From positions 1 to 64,000 of the forward strand of contig JAGCBH010000035.1 of assembly GCA_017652265.1 (NCBI GenBank): DNA of 64,000 bases, in the 5' to 3' direction. Under the pieces are notes generated by a model. The model worked only from the letters and a program-made list of their open reading frames with translations, searched no databases and was not told the DNA's origin. This DNA comes from a bacterium. Its GTDB lineage: Bacteria > Cyanobacteriota > Vampirovibrionia > Gastranaerophilales > Gastranaerophilaceae. The position numbers and the translations under genes were made by a program. Positions 8,154-15,761 of this stretch are shown in pieces. Every line of letters begins with the position of its first letter. Positions within the stretch are counted from its first letter, which is position 1.

Positions 8154-8840
8154 CTAATGAATTAAGCCCTTACGTAATTGCTCCATAATAAGCGATTCAT
8201 ATTTAGCAAATTCATCTCCGCTCATTTGGCCGATTTGAGAACGGGTGAAAACCATATTGTTATCAGCAGCATTTGAATTTTGGGCATTTGCCGTTAATCT
8301 TTGCTTTGCGATTTTGTTCTCGTCATTCAATGTTTTTCCGTACTCAAGTTTTTGCAGATATCTGTCCACAGCACTTTTTTCAATTGCTTCAATTAATTCA
8401 GATATTTGCAAGAGTTCATCCTTGTCAAAATCAACGTTGGAATTTTTCAGATAATTAAATACCTCTTCTCTGCCCGGATTGTTAAAAAAGCCCGGCTTTG
8501 AATTTAAAAATTCGGTAAATCCGTCAGTTTCAATTTTTGCGTCGTTTGAAACAGAATCAGGTGTTTCGTTTTGATTAGTAATACTTCTGTACGCATTTTC
8601 TATTACTTCCGTCATCAGATTTTGTCCTTGTTGACGATCCACAAGACCTGTTTCCATCAGTGAACGAATGACATCAAGGTCTTTCTTTACTGCTTTTTCA
8701 ACTTCTGCATAAATAGTATCAGGAGTAGTTGCCGAATTTTCAGAAACGGTATTTTCATCTGAAGTTTCCGTATCGCCATTTGGACTCACGGCCTCGGATG
8801 ATACCCTTGAATTAAGTTTTTCGTTATCATTTTTGTCCAT
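8154..8840 (-). CDS. Putative phage scaffolding protein
   Basis: A 228-residue, acidic, low-complexity N-terminus (Ser/Thr/Asp/Glu-rich, residues 1-50) followed by helices and a conserved-looking C-terminus (SQIGQMSGDEFAKYES...). Scaffolds of P22/T7-like phages have this composition and end in a helix that contacts the coat. It lies close to the coat gene, with only the holin-like gene between them. Confidence 0.7.
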   Translation of the reverse strand: MDKNDNEKLNSRVSSEAVSPNGDTETSDENTVSENSATTPDTIYAEVEKAVKKDLDVIRSLMETGLVDRQQGQNLMTEVIENAYRSITNQNETPDSVSNDAKIETDGFTEFLNSKPGFFNNPGREEVFNYLKNSNVDFDKDELLQISELIEAIEKSAVDRYLQKLEYGKTLNDENKIAKQRLTANAQNSNAADNNMVFTRSQIGQMSGDEFAKYESLIMEQLRKGLIH

Positions 8841-8842
8841 TT

Positions 8843-9100
8843 TTATACCTCATGTTCGCTTTCGGATGGTTTATCCATATTCATAAATGCAACGGCAATT
8901 TCAATTGCGCTGTCTATAAAAACCGATAGTATGGCGCCCAAAAATCCTTTCAGATATATGGGAACAGGCAAATTTTTAATTACCAGCCCTATTGCTGCGG
9001 ATTTTTTTGTTTTACCGCTTTCGGTTTTAAGATTTTCTTCCGCCGTAAGCACAGCTTGTTTTGCTAATTCGGGTATTTTTTTAATTATTTTATTAATCAC
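8843..9100 (-). CDS. Holin-like small membrane protein
   Basis: An 85-residue protein with an N-terminal helical charged region (AEENLKTESGKTKKSAAIG) and hydrophobic stretches at about residues 37-72. The layout resembles LL-H-type phage holins (helix, then amphipathic and TM segments). It sits between scaffold and coat; the amidase is upstream in the same operon, so a lysis pair is plausible. Confidence 0.55.
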   Translation of the reverse strand: MINKIIKKIPELAKQAVLTAEENLKTESGKTKKSAAIGLVIKNLPVPIYLKGFLGAILSVFIDSAIEIAVAFMNMDKPSESEHEV

Positions 9101-9110
9101 AGTTCACTCC

Positions 9111-10019
9111 TTATGGTGTTGTAGAAGGTGTTTCAGAAGGAGCTTCTGTCGGTACGGATGTAGGTTCTGAACCGTTTGCCGTTGTGATAACCATTTTGGC
9201 TAATGCATTAGGAACAACTGTTTTTGCGCCATATAAGTATAAGCCTCTTACCAAATCAGAGAAGGAGTCTTTATCTCTCAAGGTTTCAATTTTTGCAAGC
9301 TGCGATGCAAAAGTGATGGCTTCGTTTGTACCTGCAAGAACGTAAAGAAGGTTGCTTGCAGCCGTCAGGTTTGTGCTTACCAAAACATCCATTCCCGCAA
9401 TTCTGCCGATAGCGCCCTCTCTTAAAGTTTCATCAGCAACTTTGTGTGCGCCGATGAATTCGCTGCTTTGGAGCAGATAGGATTCAACAAGAGGGTTAAT
9501 TACAACCCAAGGGCGCTGGCCGTTTGAAACGGCATTTGAATTTTTTAATTTCATGGCTAATTCTACAAAATATCCGTAAATTGTTGATTTGTTCAAAGAA
9601 ACAGGTGAATCTGTGCTTCCTACAATATTGCCGGAAGGGACATTTGTATGCTGACCTAATAAATATGCATCCTGAACCTCTTCAATAGCTTTACGTGCGC
9701 TTTCAAGGTGGGCTTCCAAGATATTTGTGTTTGCCTGAACTTTTGCAACGTCATTAATTTTAAAGGCAAAGAATTTTTGCTGATCAATAACCAAATCAGT
9801 TGAAGTCGGTTCAAGTTCACTGTAAGAAATGTCAGATGAACTTAATGTGGAAACTGAAACGGCGGCCGGTGAAATGATTTTTACGGTATCACCCTGAGCT
9901 GCGATTTCGCCTTCCCAGTTGCGGTTTACGCACTGAAGCATAACACAGTTTTTGTCAAGCATGTTGACCAATTTTTTACTCCAAATTTCAGGAATAAAAA
10001 CATCATAAGAGTTTGTCAT
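9111..10019 (-). CDS. Major capsid (coat) protein, HK97 fold
   Basis: A 302-residue protein starting FIPEIWSKKLVNMLDK, typical for coat proteins of P22/T7-type phages, followed by an E-loop-like stretch (VKIISPAAVSVS), a helical spine (HLESARKAIEEVQDAYLLG) and a P-domain/C-terminal core (WVVINPLVESYLL, FIGAHKVADETLREGAIGRIAGMDVLVS). The last about 20 residues are Pro/Thr/Ser/Glu-rich, an unusual tail that could be surface exposed. Its start is preceded by AGGAAAAG. Confidence 0.85.
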   Translation of the reverse strand: MTNSYDVFIPEIWSKKLVNMLDKNCVMLQCVNRNWEGEIAAQGDTVKIISPAAVSVSTLSSSDISYSELEPTSTDLVIDQQKFFAFKINDVAKVQANTNILEAHLESARKAIEEVQDAYLLGQHTNVPSGNIVGSTDSPVSLNKSTIYGYFVELAMKLKNSNAVSNGQRPWVVINPLVESYLLQSSEFIGAHKVADETLREGAIGRIAGMDVLVSTNLTAASNLLYVLAGTNEAITFASQLAKIETLRDKDSFSDLVRGLYLYGAKTVVPNALAKMVITTANGSEPTSVPTEAPSETPSTTP

Positions 10020-10083
10020 TTTCTTTTCCTTTCTTTCTCTTAAATGAAGTGATATATAAATTAAATGAGCGGATTATTGTCCT

Positions 10084-10180
10084 AGGCAGCGTAGCCACTT
10101 ATGGTTTGCGGAGAATGAGTTACCAAGTTAGTAATTCCCGCTCACGCATGCGAAACGGTAGTGGCGAAGAACTGCTTTTA
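10084..10180. repeat. Copy 1 of a structured interspersed repeat
   Basis: 97 bp with terminal arms GCAGCGTAGCCACT and AGTGGCGAAGAACTGC that can fold (GCCACT with AGTGGC). A related copy lies at 58745-58808. The shared ends are CAGCG-AGCCAC and GAACTGCTTTTA. This copy fills the gap between the neck-protein stop codon (10178-10180) and the coat gene leader, and it has an extra about 25 nt in the middle. Confidence 0.6.
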
Positions 10181-11704
10181 TTCGTCCATAAAGATTTCTC
10201 TGAATTGCATACCTATAATTCCGCAATTATCGGTAGCATTATGTCCCTCTATACAAATTTGAACGGCATAATTACTTTCTGATATTTCAACCTTCTCAAG
10301 GGTTTCGGAATTGATTGACCATATAGGAATTAAAGCGGCATCAATTCCCCATTTGCAGTAATCAGGCTCATCAGAATCATCATTTTTTGCCCACATAAGG
10401 TGCTCCAAGTTTACCGCGTAGATGTTTTCTACATCGTCAGGGTATCCGGAATCAAAATTTTTGTAAACAGAAAACGTAAATCTGTTGTCAAATTCATTAT
10501 CCAAAACCAGATAAAATTCGTCTATAAGTTTTCTTTTATGCGGATCTTTGAGAGCTAAAAACGGCGATTTCCACATAAATTCAATGGGATCTCCGCAAAA
10601 ATCCGTTCCGAAATCTTCCAGATAAATATGGCCCGTAGTATCAAAAGTTAAAATGTTGCCTTTGAAGATGCAGGCTCCCTTTATATTTTGAGGGACAATT
10701 CTTTTGTACCAAAGTTTCAAAACGTAATCATTAATCCATATTGTATTAAAGTAATTGTTATCGGTATAAGGAATGAAAAACCACATTTGATTTTTCTTTT
10801 CATAGTGAAGGCAAATGCTTTCAGAAATTCTTGTTTCGTCAAATTTGTCAAATTCCGGTTTTATTTTGCCCGAAATTTCACCTCCGACGTGAATTTGCAT
10901 TAAGACACCTGCTTCTTCAAGTGAAAAAATTCCGCCCGAGGAGAGAAAATATTGTCTGTTATCCACATTAACAAGAGTGTTGTGCGCTTTTGTACCTTTA
11001 TCCGCAAAAAGCTGAACGGCAAAATCATTGGCGGTTGTTCCGCTTAAAAGGTAAACCTGATTTTTTTTGTATATCGCAAGATAATCTTTATATTCACCCA
11101 AGGCTGTTATAACATCGGTGTTGGTGTGGAAGTCGTTGATGTAGCCGGCATCATTGGCGGTTGTGAAATCATCATATTTTCCAAGAGCAGAGTAATAAAG
11201 GGTTGAATTTTTTGCAACCCAGACGCGCCCTTTGTAGGTTGTTATTATGCCACCGGTTATGTAGTTAGCAAAAGAATCTTTTAAACTGCAGTCAACAACC
11301 GTATAATCGGAGTCATTTTTTATGTAATATAATCTGTCGGCTTCTGTCATTATTAAAAACCCGTTCAGAAAGTTTTTGAAAACTGGTTGTGTGCCGCTTA
11401 AGGTTAAATTTACAACAGAGGCGGTGTTGTTTTCATCATCGTAGACATAAATTTTCCCGCTGACAGTTGTGATAACAAGTTTGTAGCTATCTTTGTGCGT
11501 GAACTGGTGCAATCCCGTAATTTCTTCTTCATCGGTTACCGTGTAGTAAAGAGCGTTTCCGTTCTGCCTTTTGATACCGTTGGATTTTAGAAGCTCAACG
11601 TTTTTGGAGTCTTCCCAGTACATTCTTCTTGTATCAAGTCCAAGTTCTGTTTTCGTCAGAGATTGGTTAATCCCTCCTGATAAATTGTAGTAAGCTGTCT
11701 CCAT
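10178..11704 (-). CDS. Phage neck/tail stabilisation protein (P22 gp10-like beta-propeller)
   Basis: A 508-residue protein that begins METAYYNLSGGINQS and has repeated beta-strand blades with a YxV-D-DE pattern (GKIYVYDDENN, RLYYIKND, GRVWVAKNSTLYYS, YLAIYKKNQVYLLSG, RQYFLSSGGIFSL). This matches the packaged-DNA stabilisation/tail-hub family of short-tailed phages. It should plug the adaptor ring and seal the head. A GGGAGG site precedes the ATG. It starts 26 bp after the amidase gene ends. Confidence 0.75.
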   Translation of the reverse strand: METAYYNLSGGINQSLTKTELGLDTRRMYWEDSKNVELLKSNGIKRQNGNALYYTVTDEEEITGLHQFTHKDSYKLVITTVSGKIYVYDDENNTASVVNLTLSGTQPVFKNFLNGFLIMTEADRLYYIKNDSDYTVVDCSLKDSFANYITGGIITTYKGRVWVAKNSTLYYSALGKYDDFTTANDAGYINDFHTNTDVITALGEYKDYLAIYKKNQVYLLSGTTANDFAVQLFADKGTKAHNTLVNVDNRQYFLSSGGIFSLEEAGVLMQIHVGGEISGKIKPEFDKFDETRISESICLHYEKKNQMWFFIPYTDNNYFNTIWINDYVLKLWYKRIVPQNIKGACIFKGNILTFDTTGHIYLEDFGTDFCGDPIEFMWKSPFLALKDPHKRKLIDEFYLVLDNEFDNRFTFSVYKNFDSGYPDDVENIYAVNLEHLMWAKNDDSDEPDYCKWGIDAALIPIWSINSETLEKVEISESNYAVQICIEGHNATDNCGIIGMQFREIFMDE

Positions 11705-11730
11705 TTTTCCTCCCTAATCGTTTTAAATTT

Positions 11731-12219
11731 TTATATTCTGTTTAAATACCATCTGACTTTTGACCTAATAAAACTTCCGGCCTCATCCTTTGTGACCTCA
11801 GGATAAGGCGGAAGGTAGGTAATGTCTATTTTCCCAAAACTGGAGGTTTTAGGGTGCTTTTGACCAAATTCGTAGTGCGTCAAAAGCGTGTTTGGAGTTA
11901 AGATGATATTATATTTTTCTAAAAGTTCAGCGCAAAATCTGAATGTTTTTTCAATTTGAACATCTGTAATAGGATAATTTCCGACTGCAAGCGGGCTTTT
12001 GTAGCCGAACATTGCGCAAACCGCAATTCCTATGGAGCCGGAATTTCCTCCACCTGTATGCATTGCATATCGGCCGGGTTTGCATATTTCATTATCGGAT
12101 ACACGATATTTTCCGCAATAGATAAGACCTTTATTATCTATAAGGTAATGGTAATGTGTCAAATCACAATCGTTTGGGATGTATTTTCCGGCTGTCCAGT
12201 GTAAAATTATTCGTTTCAT
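11731..12219 (-). CDS. N-acetylmuramoyl-L-alanine amidase (phage endolysin)
   Basis: A 162-residue Amidase_2 domain. The zinc site is seen in LHWTAG (His7), THYHYLID, AMHTGGGN and THYEFG...HPKTSSFGKIDI. It cleaves the bond between MurNAc and L-Ala of peptidoglycan. It has no signal peptide, so release would need a holin; a holin-like gene lies downstream. Its start overlaps the HTH gene end by 4 bp (ATGA). Confidence 0.88.
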   Translation of the reverse strand: MKRIILHWTAGKYIPNDCDLTHYHYLIDNKGLIYCGKYRVSDNEICKPGRYAMHTGGGNSGSIGIAVCAMFGYKSPLAVGNYPITDVQIEKTFRFCAELLEKYNIILTPNTLLTHYEFGQKHPKTSSFGKIDITYLPPYPEVTKDEAGSFIRSKVRWYLNRI

Positions 12220-12449
12220 AATGCCTCATTCAGTTCTTTTATCTGTTTAAAGTAAACTTCGGGTGTCATTGCGCAAACGTATTTTAAAGCTGCGTGTGCT
12301 CTGTTTTTTGCTGCCAATTTAAGCAAAACCCTGCTAAGATAGGTTCTTACGGTGGCATAGTGGATTTTCATTTTTTGTCCGATTTCTTTATCGGAATACC
12401 CAAGTGTTACATACAGTATTGTGATAGTTTCTTGTGATGTAAGATTCAT
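12216..12449 (-). CDS. LuxR/GerE-type HTH regulator, first gene of phage operon
   Basis: A 77-residue single HTH domain: LTSQETITILYVTLGYSDKE, IGQKMKIHYATVRTYLSRVL and KLAAKNRAHAALKYV match the LuxR/GerE fold with its TVR recognition helix. There is no receiver or sensor domain. An AAGAGG site lies just upstream. It is the promoter-proximal gene of the phage unit and is translationally coupled to the amidase, so it could time lysis or late expression. Confidence 0.75.
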   Translation of the reverse strand: MNLTSQETITILYVTLGYSDKEIGQKMKIHYATVRTYLSRVLLKLAAKNRAHAALKYVCAMTPEVYFKQIKELNEAL

Positions 12450-12764
12450 CTTTTACCTCTTTTTTCATCAAGTAATACATTAACAAATAATATCCTCTGT
12501 AAATTAATAATACTTCCCTTTTTAAAGAAAGCAGGGGAAATAGGTATCTCCCCCAAAGATAATCGGATTTTATATGAAAAAAGTTTACTTTTATAAAAAT
12601 GTCAAATTTCAGCTATAGGATTAGTATACATATTTCAAATTTTTTGAAAAGTCGCCAAAACAGTTTCGTAGTAATTGTTTCGGCAATATCATGTCAGCGA
12701 ATATAACTACAAAAAAGACAGCCTTTAGATTTTTCTAAAGGCTGTCTTAATATTTAATGGTATC
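12450..12764. other. Intergenic region: start of phage unit and pnp terminator
   Basis: 315 bp holding the leader of the phage operon (with a small GGGGA/TCCCC inverted pair near 12530-12555 and TTGACA-like and TATACT-like boxes at poor spacing) and the pnp terminator. No att-like repeat was recognised by eye. Confidence 0.5.
12711..12750 (-). terminator. Rho-independent terminator of pnp
   Basis: A perfect 15-bp stem AAGACAGCCTTTAGA / TCTAAAGGCTGTCTT with a 4-nt loop, followed on the minus strand by six T. Confidence 0.9.
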
Positions 12765-14906
12765 TTAATTTAATTTTGCTTTATCTTCGTCGGTTACACC
12801 TTTAATAGTAAGGTTTACCCTGCCTTTTTCATCGATTTTGATAACCTTAACGATTACTTCATCCCCGATGTTGAGGTGTGGTTCAATTTGGTCTATTCTC
12901 TCGTTGCAAACCTGTGAAATATGAACCATACCATCTTTGCCCGGAGCAAGTTCAACAAATGCACCTATAGGTATAATTCTTACAACTTTACCTTTTACAA
13001 CCATGCCGACTTCAGGCTTGAAGGTGAGTTCGTTAATCATGCGTTTAGCGATTTCAGCACCTTCCTGATCATTAGAAGTGATAGTTACAACGCCTGAATC
13101 CTGAATATCAATTTCGGCGCCTGATGCATCAATGATGGCACGGATTTGTTTTCCGCCAGGTCCGATGACTGTTCCGATATCTTCAACAGGAATAGTCATT
13201 GTTGTAATGCTTGGAGCAAACGGTGACAAATGATCAGCCGGTTTTGTGATAACTTTTCTCATTTCACCTAAGATATGGAGTCTGCCTTCTTTGGCCTGAG
13301 CTAAAGCTCTGCGCAAAGTATCATTTGCAATACCTTTTGCCTTCATATCCATTTGAAGAGCGGTTATACCGTCATCATTACCGGTAACTTTAAAGTCCAT
13401 ATCACCCAAGAAGTCTTCAATACCCTGAATATCTGTTAAAACAACAGGTTCTCTGCCTTCTTCAGTAATCATACCCATTGCAACACCGCCTATCATACAT
13501 TTAACAGGAACACCGGCATTCATAAGTGCCATTGAAGAACCGCAGGTTGAACCCATTGAGGTTGAACCGTTTGATTCTAAGACATCAGATGTTACGCGAA
13601 TTGTATAACCAAATTCCTCTTGTGACGGCAATGCAGGAACATTAGCTCGTTCAGCAAGGTTTCCGTGACCGACTTCACGTCTGCCCGGACCTCTGAGTGC
13701 TTTAACTTCGCCTACTGAGAAGCCAGGGAAAATGTATTTGTGCATATATGTTTTTTCTGTTTCAGGATCAACACCGTCAATTTCCTGTTTCATACCGGGG
13801 CCGGCCAAGGTTGCAACAGAAAGTATTTGAGTTTGACCTCTTGTAAATACCGCGGAACCGTGAGCACGAGGAATAACACCGACTTCGCACCAAATTGGTC
13901 TTACTTCGGTTGGCTTACGACCGTCAGCACGGACACCTTCATCCAAAATCATTGCACGCATAATTTTCTTTTCTGCGTTTTTAAATTCTTCAGCAACAAA
14001 ATCTATGCCTGTTTCTTCAATGATTTGTTTGATGTAATGGTCATCAGGTAAAGCATCAACTTTTTCTTTTACAAGAGCTTTTGCTTCATCAAGTTTATTT
14101 TGACGATATTCTCTGTCAAAATTGTGATATGCATCAAAAATCATATCGTGAGCAGTTTCGTCAATAATTTTCTTTAATTCTGTCGTATCGTAAGGATTTA
14201 CAAATTCCTGTTTTTCAACACCGCATTCTTTTGCAAATGCAAGTTGTGCTTCGCATTGTTTTCTTATTTCAACCTGAGCAAATTCAACGGCGTTCATAAT
14301 GTCATCTTCGGTTACAAATTTGCAACCTGCTTCAACCATAATTACGCTGTCGTGAGTACCTGCAACAACAATATCCAGGTCTGATTTGTCAGCTTGTTGG
14401 TGAGTAGGGTTTGCAATCATATTGCCGTTTTCGTCTTTTGAAACACGAACGGCGCCGATAGGACCTTCAAAAGGTGTTCCGGCAAGCATTAAAGCGCAAG
14501 ATGCGCCCAGCATTGCCAATGTATCAGGCTGATTTTCCTGATCGTAGCTGAATAATTGTGCTACGATTTGTATATCGTTTCTGTAGCCTTTCGGGAACAG
14601 AGGTCTGATAGGACGGTCAATAAGACGTGAAATAAGGATAGCTTTATCACTTGCCTTACCTTCAGAACGGTTGTAACCGCCCGGGATACGTCCGATAGCA
14701 GACATTCTTTCTTCATAATCAATAAGCAGCGGGAAGAAATCTATACCGACACGTGGTTCTTTTGATACTACGCAATGTACAAATAACATTGTATCACCGC
14801 ATCTTACCGTAACGGAACCATTAGTGCTTTTAGCATACTTCCCGGTTTCAACGGTAACTTTTTTACCGCCGATTTCCAGTTCAAATTTCTTTGTTTCAGG
14901 TACCAT
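12765..14906 (-). CDS. pnp: Polyribonucleotide nucleotidyltransferase (PNPase)
   Basis: A 713-residue phosphorolytic 3'-5' exoribonuclease. Two RNase PH domains (about 1-220 and 310-540, with GRRE and the second-domain GSTSMGSTCGSSMA) are separated by an all-helical linker. A KH domain (IGPGGKQIRAIID at about 562-574) and a C-terminal S1 domain (GKVVRIIPIGAFVELAPGKDGMVHIS) follow. Length is standard. AGGAAAGG precedes the ATG. It is transcribed alone with its own terminator. Confidence 0.97.
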   Translation of the reverse strand: MVPETKKFELEIGGKKVTVETGKYAKSTNGSVTVRCGDTMLFVHCVVSKEPRVGIDFFPLLIDYEERMSAIGRIPGGYNRSEGKASDKAILISRLIDRPIRPLFPKGYRNDIQIVAQLFSYDQENQPDTLAMLGASCALMLAGTPFEGPIGAVRVSKDENGNMIANPTHQQADKSDLDIVVAGTHDSVIMVEAGCKFVTEDDIMNAVEFAQVEIRKQCEAQLAFAKECGVEKQEFVNPYDTTELKKIIDETAHDMIFDAYHNFDREYRQNKLDEAKALVKEKVDALPDDHYIKQIIEETGIDFVAEEFKNAEKKIMRAMILDEGVRADGRKPTEVRPIWCEVGVIPRAHGSAVFTRGQTQILSVATLAGPGMKQEIDGVDPETEKTYMHKYIFPGFSVGEVKALRGPGRREVGHGNLAERANVPALPSQEEFGYTIRVTSDVLESNGSTSMGSTCGSSMALMNAGVPVKCMIGGVAMGMITEEGREPVVLTDIQGIEDFLGDMDFKVTGNDDGITALQMDMKAKGIANDTLRRALAQAKEGRLHILGEMRKVITKPADHLSPFAPSITTMTIPVEDIGTVIGPGGKQIRAIIDASGAEIDIQDSGVVTITSNDQEGAEIAKRMINELTFKPEVGMVVKGKVVRIIPIGAFVELAPGKDGMVHISQVCNERIDQIEPHLNIGDEVIVKVIKIDEKGRVNLTIKGVTDEDKAKLN

Positions 14907-15062
14907 AATTTTCCTTTCCTGATTTTTTCGTCATACACTTCTAGTTTACGATTATGATTTTAGCACAAACAGACAAAAAATATTGCAAATTTGAAAGAAA
15001 AGTTGTAAAATTTCTTTGTCTTAATGACATAGTTTATTATTTTTACTAAAGGAGAGGACAAA

Positions 15063-15695
15063 ATGAAAGAAAATTTCAAAAAGTACCTTGTTGAATTTAT
15101 CGGTACATTTTTTCTAATGTTTACTGTAGGTTCAGTAGTATTATTGGGTGCAAACGGAGTAATCGGTGCAATAGCAATAGGTTTTGCTTTGATGATTATG
15201 GTTTATGCAGGCGGTTATGTTTCAGGCGGACATTACAACCCTGCGGTTTCGCTTGCTGCGGCTGTAAGCGGGGCTTTGGATAAAAAACAACTTTTGCAAT
15301 ATTGGGTTGCTCAGGCATTAGGTGCTTCTGCAGCTGCATTATTGGTATGCTTCTTGTCACCTGAAATCATTGAAAGTTCCTGCCCGTTCTCATTGCCGCA
15401 GATTGTAATCGGTGAATTTTTATTTACTTTTGCATTATGCTATGTGGTTTTGCAGACTGCAGTTGCAGAAAAAACTGCCGGAAATTGCTATTACGGACTT
15501 GCTATCGGTTCTACCGTTATGGTAGGTGCTGTTGCGGTTGGCGGAATTCTCTGCTTCGGTGCATTTAACCCTGCCGTTGCTTTAGGTTTGGGTATTTTGA
15601 ATGTTGCCTGCTGGGTAGCAATGGGTATAACAGTTGCAACAAACCTTATAGCGGCTGTTATTGCGGCTTTGACATACAAGTTTATTAACAAATAA
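15063..15695 (+). CDS. Aquaporin / MIP-family channel
   Basis: A 210-residue membrane protein with six hydrophobic segments and both NPA boxes (GGHYNPAVS at about 58-66, GAFNPAVALG at about 167-176), typical of the water/glycerol channel fold. It is close to AqpZ in length. The start has AAAGGAG. It is followed by a strong hairpin terminator. Whether it favours water or glycerol cannot be settled without the full selectivity-filter comparison. Confidence 0.9.
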   Translation: MKENFKKYLVEFIGTFFLMFTVGSVVLLGANGVIGAIAIGFALMIMVYAGGYVSGGHYNPAVSLAAAVSGALDKKQLLQYWVAQALGASAAALLVCFLSPEIIESSCPFSLPQIVIGEFLFTFALCYVVLQTAVAEKTAGNCYYGLAIGSTVMVGAVAVGGILCFGAFNPAVALGLGILNVACWVAMGITVATNLIAAVIAALTYKFINK

Positions 15696-15711
15696 AAGTT
15701 ATTAGCTAAAC

Positions 15712-15746
15712 AAAAATCCCGACATTAAAGAATGTCGGGATTTTTT
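15712..15746. terminator. Bidirectional terminator between aquaporin and PPi-PFK genes
   Basis: AAAAATCCCGACATT, short loop, AATGTCGGGATTTTTT. It serves converging transcripts. Confidence 0.92.
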
Positions 15747-15761
15747 ATGTGAATTTATTCT

